Part shown: one piece after another, positions 35,029-43,652 of the stretch
Layout: each line of letters begins with the position of its first letter
How positions within the stretch are numbered: position 1 is the first letter of the stretch
NCBI RefSeq assembly: GCF_005484965.1
Contig: NZ_CP034036.1
Location: 1,488,001-1,552,000 of the forward strand
DNA from: Brenneria nigrifluens DSM 30175 = ATCC 13028
Lineage (GTDB): Bacteria > Pseudomonadota > Gammaproteobacteria > Enterobacterales > Enterobacteriaceae
Reading direction: 5' to 3'
Length of the DNA: 64,000 nucleotides
Notes under the pieces: generated by a model
Told to the model about the DNA's origin: nothing
The model's database searches: none
Seen by the model: the letters and a program-made list of their open reading frames with translations, nothing else
Translations under genes and position numbers: made by a program

Positions 35029-36872
35029 ACTTACTCTATTTAACAATACTATTCCCGCTGCTTGGCTTCCTGCTGTTGGCGTTTTCCCGCGGCCGCTGGT
35101 CGGAGAATCTGTCTGCGACGGTCGGTGTGGGTTCCGTCGGACTGGCGGCGCTGACGGCGGCCTGGGTAGTGGCTGATTTTCTTGGTCGGCAACATAGCGG
35201 TGCGGGCGTATTTGACCAGCATCTGTGGACCTGGATGGCGGTGGGCGACTTTAATATCGGCGTGACGCTGACGCTTGACGGCCTGTCGGCCACCATGCTG
35301 TCCGTGGTTACCGGCGTGGGTTTCTTTATCCACCTGTACGCTTCCTGGTATATGCGCGGTGAAGAGGGGTACTCGCGTTTCTTCGCCTATACCAACCTGT
35401 TTATCGCCAGCATGGTGGTGCTGGTACTGGCGGATAACCTGTTGCTGATGTACCTCGGATGGGAAGGGGTGGGGCTGTGCAGCTATCTGCTGATCGGTTT
35501 CTACTACACCAATCCGAAAAACGGCGCGGCGGCGATGAAAGCCTTTGTGGTGACGCGCGTCGGGGACGTATTTCTGGCGTTTGCGCTATTTATTCTGTAT
35601 CGGGAACTGGGCACGCTCAACTTCCGCGAGCTAATGGTGCTGGCGCCGCAACAGCTGGCGGAGGGTTCCCCGGCGATTACCTGGGCGACCCTGATGCTGT
35701 TGGGCGGCGCGGTGGGCAAGTCCGCTCAGCTGCCGCTGCAAACCTGGCTGGCGGATGCGATGGCGGGTCCGACGCCGGTCTCCGCGTTGATCCATGCGGC
35801 GACCATGGTTACCGCCGGGGTTTATCTGATTGCCCGTACCCACGGTTTGTTCCTGATGGCGCCGGAGGTTTTGCATCTGGTGGGCATCATCGGCGCGGTA
35901 ACGCTGGTATTGGCGGGGTTCGCCGCGCTGGTGCAGACGGATATCAAACGCGTGCTCGCCTATTCCACCATGAGCCAGATCGGCTATATGTTTCTGGCCC
36001 TCGGCGTGCAGGCGTGGGATGCGGCGATTTTCCACCTAATGACCCACGCGTTTTTCAAAGCGCTGCTGTTCCTCTCTTCCGGTTCGGTGATTCTGGCCTG
36101 CCACCACGAGCAGAATATCTTCAAAATGGGCGGCCTGCGTAAGAAGATCCCGCTGGTGTACGCCTGCTTCCTGGTGGGCGGCGCGGCGCTGGCGGCGCTG
36201 CCGCTGGTTACCGCCGGTTTCTTCAGTAAAGACGAGATCCTGGCGGGCGCCTGGGCCAACGGCCATATCAATCTGATGGCGGCAGGGCTGGCCGGCGCCT
36301 TTATGACCTCGCTGTACACTTTCCGTATGATCTTCATCGTGTTCCACGGCGAGGAAAAAACCCATGCGCATGCGGTCAAAGGGATATCCCATCATTTGCC
36401 GCTGATCGTATTAATGGTGCTGTCCACCTTTATCGGCGCGCTGATTGTGCCGCCGTTGCACGGCGTACTGCCGGAAACGACGGAACTTGAGCACGGCCGG
36501 ATGATAACGCTGGAAATCGCCTCCGGCGTGGTCGCCGTCGCGGGAATCGTGCTGGCCGCGCTGCTGTGGCTGGGCAAACGTCAGCTGGTGACCGGTATCG
36601 CGCAAAGCGCGCCCGGACGTTTCTTCTCAACCTGGTGGTTCCATGCCTGGGGATTCGACTGGCTGTACGACAACGTTTTCGTCAGACCTTATCTGGCCGT
36701 CGCCAGGCTGTTGCACCGCGATCCGCTGGACGCGCTGATGACTATTCCGGCCTTCATTACCCGTTGGGGTAATCGCGGGCTGACGGTGAGCGAAAATGGT
36801 CAGGTGCGCTGGTACGTTGCCTCCATGGGATTGGGCGCCGTCGCGGTATTGGCGTTGTTACTGCTGGTTTAA
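35025..36872 (+). CDS. nuoL: NADH-quinone oxidoreductase subunit L
   Basis: Distal antiporter-like proton-pumping subunit (615 residues). Conserved: LLLMYLGWEGVGLCSYLLIGFYY with the key glutamate; PLQTWLADAMAGPTPVSALIHAATMVTAGVYLI with a central lysine region; and DIKRVLAYSTMSQIGYM. The long amphipathic C-terminal helix precedes a last transmembrane helix. A 96-base spacer follows, the only sizeable gap in the distal half of the operon. Confidence 0.97.
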   Translation: MNLLYLTILFPLLGFLLLAFSRGRWSENLSATVGVGSVGLAALTAAWVVADFLGRQHSGAGVFDQHLWTWMAVGDFNIGVTLTLDGLSATMLSVVTGVGFFIHLYASWYMRGEEGYSRFFAYTNLFIASMVVLVLADNLLLMYLGWEGVGLCSYLLIGFYYTNPKNGAAAMKAFVVTRVGDVFLAFALFILYRELGTLNFRELMVLAPQQLAEGSPAITWATLMLLGGAVGKSAQLPLQTWLADAMAGPTPVSALIHAATMVTAGVYLIARTHGLFLMAPEVLHLVGIIGAVTLVLAGFAALVQTDIKRVLAYSTMSQIGYMFLALGVQAWDAAIFHLMTHAFFKALLFLSSGSVILACHHEQNIFKMGGLRKKIPLVYACFLVGGAALAALPLVTAGFFSKDEILAGAWANGHINLMAAGLAGAFMTSLYTFRMIFIVFHGEEKTHAHAVKGISHHLPLIVLMVLSTFIGALIVPPLHGVLPETTELEHGRMITLEIASGVVAVAGIVLAALLWLGKRQLVTGIAQSAPGRFFSTWWFHAWGFDWLYDNVFVRPYLAVARLLHRDPLDALMTIPAFITRWGNRGLTVSENGQVRWYVASMGLGAVAVLALLLLV

Positions 36873-36968
36873 GACGGTAACCGGAACGTACAAGGGTAGG
36901 GCATTCCTGATGAGAGCGCCCGCCACGGCAAGTTTTCAGATTTCTTTAATTTAGGGACACAAAGCGCC

Positions 36969-38504
36969 ATGCTACTACCTTGGCTAATTCTTATCCCCTT
37001 TATCGGCGGTCTGCTGTGTTGGCTGTCTGAGCGTTTAGGTGCGAAAGTACCGCGCTGGATCGCGCTGATTGCGATGGGGTTGACGTTGGTGCTATCTCTG
37101 CAACTGTGGTTGCAGGGTGGCTATTCTTTGGCCACGCCCGGCGCACTGCCGCAATGGCAGGCCGAATTCACCGTGCCGTGGATCCCGCGCTTTGGCATTG
37201 ATTTCCATCTCGCGCTGGATGGTCTTTCGGTGCTGATGGTGGTGTTAACCGCGCTGCTGGGCGTGTTAGCGATACTCAGTTCATGGAATGAAGAGCACCA
37301 CAACCAGGGGCTTTTCCACCTTGGGATATTGTGGACGCTGGTCGGCGTTATCGGCGTGTTCGTCGCCATCGACCTGTTCCTGTTCTTCTTCTTCTGGGAA
37401 ATGATGCTGGTGCCGATGTATTTCCTCATCGCCATATGGGGACACAAAGGTTCTGACGACAAAACCCGAACCGCCGCGGCAACCAAATTCATCATTTATA
37501 CCCAGACCAGCGGTCTGGTGATGCTGATCGCCATTCTGGCGCTGGTATTCGTGCATCACGATGCGACCGGCGTCTGGACCTTCAATTACGAAGCGCTGCT
37601 GAAGACCGAGATGTCGTATGGCATCGAATACCTGCTGATGCTGGGATTCTTCGTCGCGTTCGCGGTGAAAATGCCGTTGGTGCCGGTACATGGCTGGTCG
37701 CCGGATGCCCATAGCCAGTCTCCGACAGCGGGTTCCGTCGACCTGGCCGGGCTGTTGATGAAAACGGCGGCCTACGGTTTACTGCGCTTCAGCCTGCCGC
37801 TGTTTCCCAATGCCTCCCACGAATTTGCGCCCATCGCCATGTGGCTGGGGGTAATCAGCGTATTCTACGGCGCCTGGATGGCCTTTAATCAGACTGATAT
37901 CAAGCGGTTGGTCGCTTACACCTCGGTTTCCCATATGGGTTTTGTGATGATCGCCATATATTCCGGCAACCAACAGGCTTTTCAGGGCGCGGTTATCCTG
38001 ATGATTGCTCACGGTCTGTCGGCAGCGGGTCTGTTTATCCTGTGCGGTCAGCTGTACGAGCGCGTGCATACCTGGGATATGCGCCAGATGGGAGGGCTAT
38101 GGGCCCGTCTCAGGTATCTGCCGGCGCTGTCGCTCTTTTTTGCCGTCGCCACGTTGGGTATGCCGGGAACCGGCAACTTTGTCGGGGAATTTAATATTCT
38201 GATCGGCAGCTATCAGGTTGTTCCGCTGATTACCGTGATTTCCACTTTCGGTCTGGTATTTGCGTCGGTTTATTCGCTGATGCTGATGCAACGTGCTTAT
38301 TACGGCGCCCCGAAATCAGAACAACCGCTGCCGGGTATGACGATGCGCGAGCTGTCCGTCGTTATGCCTCTGGTGGTATTACTGGTGTTGTTAGGGGTCT
38401 TCCCGCAGCCGATTCTGGATACCTCCAGTGCCGCGATGTCAAATATCCAGCAGTGGTTTATGTCGTCTGCTCCAGATTCAATACTTTCAACAACAAGGCC
38501 GTAA
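36969..38504 (+). CDS. nuoM: NADH-quinone oxidoreductase subunit M
   Basis: Antiporter-like proton-pumping subunit of 511 residues. Marks: FLFFFFWEMMLVPMYFLIAIWG with the pumping glutamate, MPLVPVHGWSPDAHSQSPTAGSVDLAGLLMKTAAYGLLRF, and DIKRLVAYTSVSHMGFVMIAIY. nuoN follows six bases after the stop. Length is close to that of E. coli NuoM (509). Confidence 0.97.
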   Translation: MLLPWLILIPFIGGLLCWLSERLGAKVPRWIALIAMGLTLVLSLQLWLQGGYSLATPGALPQWQAEFTVPWIPRFGIDFHLALDGLSVLMVVLTALLGVLAILSSWNEEHHNQGLFHLGILWTLVGVIGVFVAIDLFLFFFFWEMMLVPMYFLIAIWGHKGSDDKTRTAAATKFIIYTQTSGLVMLIAILALVFVHHDATGVWTFNYEALLKTEMSYGIEYLLMLGFFVAFAVKMPLVPVHGWSPDAHSQSPTAGSVDLAGLLMKTAAYGLLRFSLPLFPNASHEFAPIAMWLGVISVFYGAWMAFNQTDIKRLVAYTSVSHMGFVMIAIYSGNQQAFQGAVILMIAHGLSAAGLFILCGQLYERVHTWDMRQMGGLWARLRYLPALSLFFAVATLGMPGTGNFVGEFNILIGSYQVVPLITVISTFGLVFASVYSLMLMQRAYYGAPKSEQPLPGMTMRELSVVMPLVVLLVLLGVFPQPILDTSSAAMSNIQQWFMSSAPDSILSTTRP

Positions 38505-38510
38505 TTCGCC

Positions 38511-39971
38511 ATGACAATAACTCCTCAACAACTAATCGCGCTATCGCCGCTGTTAATCGTCGGATTGACGGTAGTGGTTGTGATGCTGTGCATTGCGTGG
38601 CGACGCAACCATTTTGTCAACGCAACCTTGACGATTATCGGTCTGAGCATCGCGCTGCTGTCACTTTACTTTGTAGGCCAGGCAGGGCCGACCGATGTGA
38701 CCCCGCTGCTGCGGGTTGATGGTTTTTCCATGTTCTATACCGGACTGGTGCTGCTGGCCAGTCTGGCGACCAGTACCTTTGCTTATTCATGGTTGGAAGG
38801 GTATGCGGATAACCGTGATGAGTTCTATCTGCTGGTGCTGATTGCCGCGCTGGGTGGGATCTTGCTGGCGAGCGCAAATCATCTTGCGTCGTTGTTCATT
38901 GGCATTGAATTGATTTCGCTGCCGCTGTTTGGACTCGTCAGTTATGCCTTCCGCCAGGCGCGTTCGCTGGAGGCCGGTATAAAATATATGTTGCTCTCGG
39001 CGGCGTCGTCTGCATTCCTGCTGTTCGGTATGGCGCTGGTGTATGCCGATTCGGGCAGTCTGACCTTTGCCAGCCTGGGGCGGAGTCTGAGCGACCTTCA
39101 TATCCATGAGCCGCTGTTGCTGGCGGGCTTGGGGATGATCATCGTCGGCGTGGGCTTTAAGCTGTCGCTGGCGCCTTTCCAACTGTGGACGCCGGATGTG
39201 TATCAGGGCGCGCCGGCGCCGGTTTCGACCTTTCTGGCCACCGCCAGCAAAATCGCCATTTTCGGCGCGGTGATGCGTCTGTTCCTCTACGCGCCGATGG
39301 TGGACAGCGACTCGGTCAGAATCGCGCTTGGCGTGATTGCTTTTGTCTCCATTGTGTTCGGCAACGTGATGGCGGTTTCGCAGCGCAGCATCAAGCGGTT
39401 GCTGGGGTACTCATCCATTGCGCATATGGGGTATCTGCTGGTTGCATTGATCGCGGTGCAAAGTCATCAACTGGCGCTGGAAACGGTCGGCGTCTATCTG
39501 GTGGGCTATCTGTTTGCCAGTCTCGGCGCCTTTGGCGTGGTCAGTCTGATGTCGAGCCCGTGCAGCGCTCCGGAAGCCGACTCCATGCTGTCCTATCGCG
39601 GTCTGTTCTGGCATAAGCCGGTATTGTCCGCGGTGATGACGGTGATGATGCTGTCGCTGGCCGGTATCCCGATGACGCTGGGCTTCTTCGGCAAGTTCTA
39701 TGTATTGGCCGTCAGCGTTAACGCCGATCTGTGGTGGCTGGCCGGCGCGGTGGTGCTGGGTAGCGCGATTGGTCTCTACTATTATCTGCGGGTGATGGTC
39801 AGCCTGTATCTGGATGCGCCGCAGGTGGCGACGCGTGAAGATGCGCCGGGAAGCTGGGCATTAACGGCCGGCGGCGCGGTGGTGGTGATTTCAGCCATAG
39901 TGGTGCTGGTACTGGGTTTTTACCCGCAGCCGCTGATTGGGCTGGTTCAACTGGCGCAGCCCATAATGTAA
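38511..39971 (+). CDS. nuoN: NADH-quinone oxidoreductase subunit N
   Basis: Third antiporter-like subunit of complex I and last gene of the operon (486 residues). Conserved: NHLASLFIGIELISLPLFGLV, LAPFQLWTPDVYQGAPAPVSTFLATASKIAIFG, and SIKRLLGYSSIAHMGYLLVAL. A strong intrinsic terminator follows 34 bases downstream. Confidence 0.97.
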   Translation: MTITPQQLIALSPLLIVGLTVVVVMLCIAWRRNHFVNATLTIIGLSIALLSLYFVGQAGPTDVTPLLRVDGFSMFYTGLVLLASLATSTFAYSWLEGYADNRDEFYLLVLIAALGGILLASANHLASLFIGIELISLPLFGLVSYAFRQARSLEAGIKYMLLSAASSAFLLFGMALVYADSGSLTFASLGRSLSDLHIHEPLLLAGLGMIIVGVGFKLSLAPFQLWTPDVYQGAPAPVSTFLATASKIAIFGAVMRLFLYAPMVDSDSVRIALGVIAFVSIVFGNVMAVSQRSIKRLLGYSSIAHMGYLLVALIAVQSHQLALETVGVYLVGYLFASLGAFGVVSLMSSPCSAPEADSMLSYRGLFWHKPVLSAVMTVMMLSLAGIPMTLGFFGKFYVLAVSVNADLWWLAGAVVLGSAIGLYYYLRVMVSLYLDAPQVATREDAPGSWALTAGGAVVVISAIVVLVLGFYPQPLIGLVQLAQPIM

Positions 39972-40005
39972 CCGCCAGCAGAAAACCTTGCCTGACGTGA
40001 AAACC

Positions 40006-40034
40006 GCCGCAGATTTTTATCTGCGGCTTTTTTT
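40006..40034 (+). terminator. Terminator of the nuo operon
   Basis: A perfect nine-base stem, GCCGCAGAT-tttt-ATCTGCGGC, is followed by seven T. It lies 34 bases after the nuoN stop. Its T run is also the left edge of the palindromic repeat next to it. Confidence 0.9.
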
Positions 40035-40140
40035 ATGGCGGGCTATCCTTGCCCGCCACCTTTCAGGCCGTCGCAAGCGACGTTGAAAAACGCTCCTGGC
40101 GTTTTTTTTATGGCGGGCTATCCTCCCCGCCATAAAAAAA
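40028..40140. repeat. Dispersed palindromic repeat, tandem pair (copy B)
   Basis: Same layout as the element near 18.77 kb: T run, ATGGCGGGC, seven-base loop, GCCCGCC (40037-40057). Then a conserved TTTCAGGCCGTCGCAAGCGA stretch, a hairpin AAAAACGC-tcctg-GCGTTTTT and a second unit. That second unit ends in a 15-base inverted repeat, TTTTTTTATGGCGGG facing CCCGCCATAAAAAAA. The stem differs from copy A by paired changes (CAGAC/GTCTG versus CGGGC/GCCCG). Confidence 0.8.
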
Positions 40141-40240
40141 CCGACTTTAGGAATGATCTGCCCCTATAAGGCGCTACAGAAGCGCAGAATTGTCTATAGT
40201 TAACTGGACAACCATTTTTCATAAGGAAAGGGAGCACTGT

Positions 40241-40552
40241 ATGGCAGCCGAAAAAAAACAACCTGAAGAGATTCGTATCGACGACGATCTAAAACTCTTG
40301 ACTGAAACGCTGGACGAAGTGCTACGTTACACCGGCGACCAGGCCGACAAAGCCTATCTTGATCTGAAAAAGAATGCGGAGAAAGCGCTGCTTGAGGTCA
40401 AAGCGCGCATTGGCGCAACCGATAGTTACTACGCCCGCGCCAAACAGGTGGCGGATAAAGCCGATGTCTACGTGCACGACAAACCCTGGCATGGCATCGG
40501 CATCGGCGCGACGGTCGGGCTGGTGCTCGGGTTGTTATTAGCCAAACGATAG
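40241..40552 (+). CDS. elaB: ElaB/YqjD/YgaM-family membrane-anchored ribosome-associated protein
   Basis: Small stress-related protein of the DUF883 family; E. coli members are tail-anchored and bind ribosomes in stationary phase. The 103 residues are a charged helical region (EEIRIDDDLKLLTETLDEVLRYTG, coiled-coil-like) followed by one C-terminal transmembrane segment, WHGIGIGATVGLVLGLLLAKR. ATG 40241 follows AAAGGGAG; an upstream frame start at 40190 was rejected. The name elaB is by position next to nuoN and similarity. Confidence 0.9.
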   Translation: MAAEKKQPEEIRIDDDLKLLTETLDEVLRYTGDQADKAYLDLKKNAEKALLEVKARIGATDSYYARAKQVADKADVYVHDKPWHGIGIGATVGLVLGLLLAKR

Positions 40553-40566
40553 TGGATAAGACTATT

Positions 40567-40594
40567 GGTTGATAGGCCGGTCGGCGTATCAACC
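40567..40594. terminator. Possible bidirectional terminator elaB / GNAT gene
   Basis: GGTTGATA-g-GCCG-gt-CGGC-g-TATCAACC is an extended hairpin between convergent genes, followed by TTT. The T run is short, so function as a terminator is only likely. Confidence 0.4.
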
Positions 40595-40668
40595 TTTGGT
40601 AATACCCCGTCACGGCGGTCGGCCGGGAGCAGAGCCTAGTCTTTTAACCGGGGTGCCGGCGGGCGATA

Positions 40669-41199
40669 TCAGGGGTGATAGCGGTAAATATTCTGATCGA
40701 TGCGCCGATCGCCAAGCTTTTCTCCCCCTTTTTCGATGCGATAAAAAGCAAATCCCAGACGCCGCGCCAGCGCGTTGCTGCGCGCGTTTTCCACCGAGGC
40801 TTTTATCACGCAGCGCTTGACGATCCCGGCGTCGATATAGGCTTTTATCATGGTGCCGACCGCCAGTGAAACCACGCCTTTGCCTTCAAATTTTTCGCCA
40901 ATCCAGTAGCCAATCACCCCTTCCTGCTCCCGGATGGTGTTGAACGAGACGATGCCGGCGATAATGCCGTCCCAGCGAATGACATAGACCGCGGCGACGC
41001 CGGCGAAAAACTCATCCCGGTTGGTTTTGATGGTGTTTAGCGTGTCATTGATATCTTTTACCGAGTCCGGCCAGGGCAGGGTTCGGCGCAGGCGGGGCTT
41101 TTCCGCCTGAATCAGCGCGAAGAGCGCGGCGGCGTCGTTCTCATCCTGGATGCTTAAACGCAGGTGAGGGGGATAATGCAATTCATACAGCGTTTTCAT
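40669..41199 (-). CDS. GNAT-family N-acetyltransferase, RimL-like
   Basis: Acetyltransferase of the RimJ/RimL subgroup, 176 residues; probably acetylates a protein or small amine but the target is unknown. Visible: LRLSIQDENDAAALFALIQAEKPRLRRTLPW at the N terminus, the beta4-beta5 region EQEGVIGYWIGEKFEGKGVVSLA with the acetyl-CoA loop, and VENARSNALARRLGFAFYRIEKG near the end. ATG 41199 has an excellent AAGGAG six bases upstream. Convergent with elaB, divergent from ybiT. Confidence 0.85.
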   Translation of the reverse strand: MKTLYELHYPPHLRLSIQDENDAAALFALIQAEKPRLRRTLPWPDSVKDINDTLNTIKTNRDEFFAGVAAVYVIRWDGIIAGIVSFNTIREQEGVIGYWIGEKFEGKGVVSLAVGTMIKAYIDAGIVKRCVIKASVENARSNALARRLGFAFYRIEKGGEKLGDRRIDQNIYRYHP

Positions 41200-41416
41200 T
41201 CCGGCTCCTTAATAAAGATCATTTCTTGCAGCAACGGTATTTACACCTGCGGGGCTGCGTCAATAAGCGCCGCGCGGTAGAAACATCGTCCCGTCTAAAA
41301 CCGCGTACTCCGGGCATAAACCACGCGTTGCTGTTTTCGCGCCGGACTAACCGCGATTATGCGGCTATCTTGTGGCATAATGCGTGCCATATCACATTTT
41401 GACTTGAGTAAGTGCT

Positions 41417-43009
41417 GTGTTAAGTACCAACAATATCACCATGCAGTTCGGCAGCAAGCCGTTGTTTGAGAACATTTCCGTTAAGTTTGGCGGCGGCAAC
41501 CGTTACGGTTTGATCGGCGCGAATGGCTGCGGCAAATCCACCTTTATGAAAATCCTCGGCGGCGACTTGGCGCCGAGCGCCGGCAACGTTTTTCTCGATC
41601 CGAATGAACGCCTGGGGAAACTGCGCCAGGATCAGTTCGCGTTTGAAAAATACAGCGTGCTGGACACGGTGATCATGGGCCATGCCGAGCTGTGGACGGT
41701 AAAAGAAGAACGCGATCGTATCTACGCGCTGGCCGAAATGAGCGAAGCGGACGGTTATAAAGTGGCCGATCTGGAAGTGCAGTACGGCGAGATGGACGGT
41801 TACAGCGCGGAAGCCCGCGCCGGCGAACTGCTGCTGGGCGTCGGCATTCCCGTGGAACAGCACTACGGCCCGATGAGCGAAGTGGCGCCGGGCTGGAAAC
41901 TGCGCGTGCTGCTGGCGCAGGCGCTGTTCGCCGATCCGGATATTCTGCTGCTGGATGAACCGACCAACAACCTGGATATCGACACCATCCGTTGGCTGGA
42001 GCAGGTGCTGAACGATCGCAACAGCACCATGATCATCATTTCCCATGACCGTCACTTCCTGAATATGGTGTGTACCCATATGGCGGATCTGGACTACGGC
42101 GAACTGCGTATTTATCCCGGCAACTATGACGAATACATGACCGCCGCCACCCAGTCGCGCGAACGCCTGCTGGCGGACAACGCCAAGAAAAAAGCGCAGA
42201 TTTCCGAGCTGCAGTCTTTCGTCAGCCGTTTTAGCGCCAATGCCTCCAAATCCAAACAGGCGACCTCCCGCGCCCGGCAGATTGATAAAATCCAGCTGGA
42301 AGAGGTGAAGGCCTCCAGCCGCCAGAATCCGTTTATTCGCTTCGAGCAGGATAAAAAACTGTTCCGTAACGCGCTGGAAGTGGAGGCGCTGGCGAAAGGG
42401 TTTGATGGCGCTCCGCTGTTCAGCAAATTGAATCTGATGGTGGAAGTGGGTGAAAAGGTCGCGATTCTAGGCACCAACGGCATCGGTAAATCGACGCTGC
42501 TGAAAACGCTGGTCGGCGATCTCCCGCCGGATAGCGGCAGCGTGAAATGGTCGGAAAATGTCAAGATCGGCTATTACGCCCAGGATCACGAATACGAGTT
42601 TGACGACGCGCTGACGGTATTTGACTGGATGAGCCAGTGGAAGCAGGAAAGGGATGATGAACAGGCGGTGCGCAGCGTGCTGGGCCGTTTGCTGTTCAGC
42701 CAGGATGATATCAGGAAGAAGGTCAAGGTGCTGTCGGGCGGCGAAAAGGGCCGCATGCTGTTCGGCAAACTGATGATGCAGCGTCCGAATATTCTGGTGA
42801 TGGATGAACCGACCAACCACCTGGATATGGAGTCCATCGAGTCGCTGAACATGGCGCTGGAAATGTACCAGGGCACGCTGCTGTTCGTTTCTCACGATCG
42901 CGAGTTCGTCAGTTCGTTGGCGACCCGTATTCTGGAGATGACGCCGAATAGCGTCATCGACTTCACCGGCAACTACGAAGATTATCTGCGCAGTCAGGGC
43001 ATTCAATAA
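41417..43009 (+). CDS. ybiT: ABC-F family ATPase YbiT
   Basis: Soluble ABC-F ATPase with two nucleotide-binding domains, thought to act on ribosomes. The two Walker A motifs are GANGCGKST and GTNGIGKST, with signatures ending in LLLDEPTNNLD and LVMDEPTNHLD; between them is the ABC-F linker (KKKAQISELQSFVSRFSANASKSKQATSRARQ, in part). The start is a GTG (41417). Length 530 residues equals E. coli YbiT. In E. coli the gene lies elsewhere, so its position here beside elaB is a rearrangement. Confidence 0.94.
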   Translation: MLSTNNITMQFGSKPLFENISVKFGGGNRYGLIGANGCGKSTFMKILGGDLAPSAGNVFLDPNERLGKLRQDQFAFEKYSVLDTVIMGHAELWTVKEERDRIYALAEMSEADGYKVADLEVQYGEMDGYSAEARAGELLLGVGIPVEQHYGPMSEVAPGWKLRVLLAQALFADPDILLLDEPTNNLDIDTIRWLEQVLNDRNSTMIIISHDRHFLNMVCTHMADLDYGELRIYPGNYDEYMTAATQSRERLLADNAKKKAQISELQSFVSRFSANASKSKQATSRARQIDKIQLEEVKASSRQNPFIRFEQDKKLFRNALEVEALAKGFDGAPLFSKLNLMVEVGEKVAILGTNGIGKSTLLKTLVGDLPPDSGSVKWSENVKIGYYAQDHEYEFDDALTVFDWMSQWKQERDDEQAVRSVLGRLLFSQDDIRKKVKVLSGGEKGRMLFGKLMMQRPNILVMDEPTNHLDMESIESLNMALEMYQGTLLFVSHDREFVSSLATRILEMTPNSVIDFTGNYEDYLRSQGIQ

Positions 43010-43044
43010 TCCGGCCTGAAAACGGCGCTGTTTTTTTCGCTTCA

Positions 43045-43075
43045 GGCAGTACGGTTGATACCGTGCTGCCTTTTT
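43045..43075 (+). terminator. Terminator of ybiT
   Basis: GGCAGTACGG-ttgata-CCGTGCTGCC (ten pairs, one wobble) followed by five T, 36 bases after the ybiT stop. Confidence 0.85.
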
Positions 43076-43555
43076 GTTTACTCTTTCAGCTATCAATGGG
43101 TGCCGGGCCGCGTCGTTTTTATTCGCCGTTCACTAACCAATATTAGCGCTATTTATTGTGCCGTGGATTATCAGGTTATAAGGAGATTTCCTGTTAGCTG
43201 GATTGAAAATCTGAGGCGTCAGAATTTTTTTTTAAACTAAAAAATCTAAAGTAACTAATATTAATTGTTAATTTCGGAGTATAAAAAAAAGCCGTATACG
43301 CCGTGGCAAATAAACAAATAAAGACAATGCGTATATGTTAAAAAATCTTTTTATATCAGTGCGTTTTAAATAATCAATTAAACGATTACGTCCGGTGACT
43401 AATCGATTTAGCTAATTAAATATAAATATCATGATAATCCCACGCGGGTTATTGCGATTATTTCTCATTTAAACGATAGCCATGTCCCTTTAAATAGATG
43501 CCATGCGTATAAAGTCACAGTTATAACAGAAATAAGAAATCTATTGTCCCGCCGA

Positions 43556-43569
43556 TTGATGAAGATCAA
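43556..43569 (+). promoter_or_regulatory. Perfect FNR box before hybO
   Basis: TTGATGAAGATCAA matches TTGAT-N4-ATCAA exactly, centre 43562.5. TACCAT at 43593-43598 is a fair -10 element, placing transcription start near 43604, which puts the FNR box at about -41.5, the class II activating position. This predicts anaerobic induction of the hyb-hyp genes. Confidence 0.8.
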
Positions 43570-43652
43570 GTCTGTTAACTTAACTTACTCATTACCATAA
43601 CCCCACACATATTGTGTGTTCCTCCGTTCGGGTTACAGGAGAATAATAAAAA

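Larger units (their letters stand above)
43010..43652. other. AT-rich regulatory region upstream of hybO
   Basis: 643 bases. Left end: the ybiT terminator. The middle (about 43210-43520) is very AT-rich, with long A/T runs and no credible gene, and could bind H-NS-type proteins. Right end: FNR box and promoter of hyb. Compared with neighbouring DNA the base composition change is abrupt. Confidence 0.5.
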
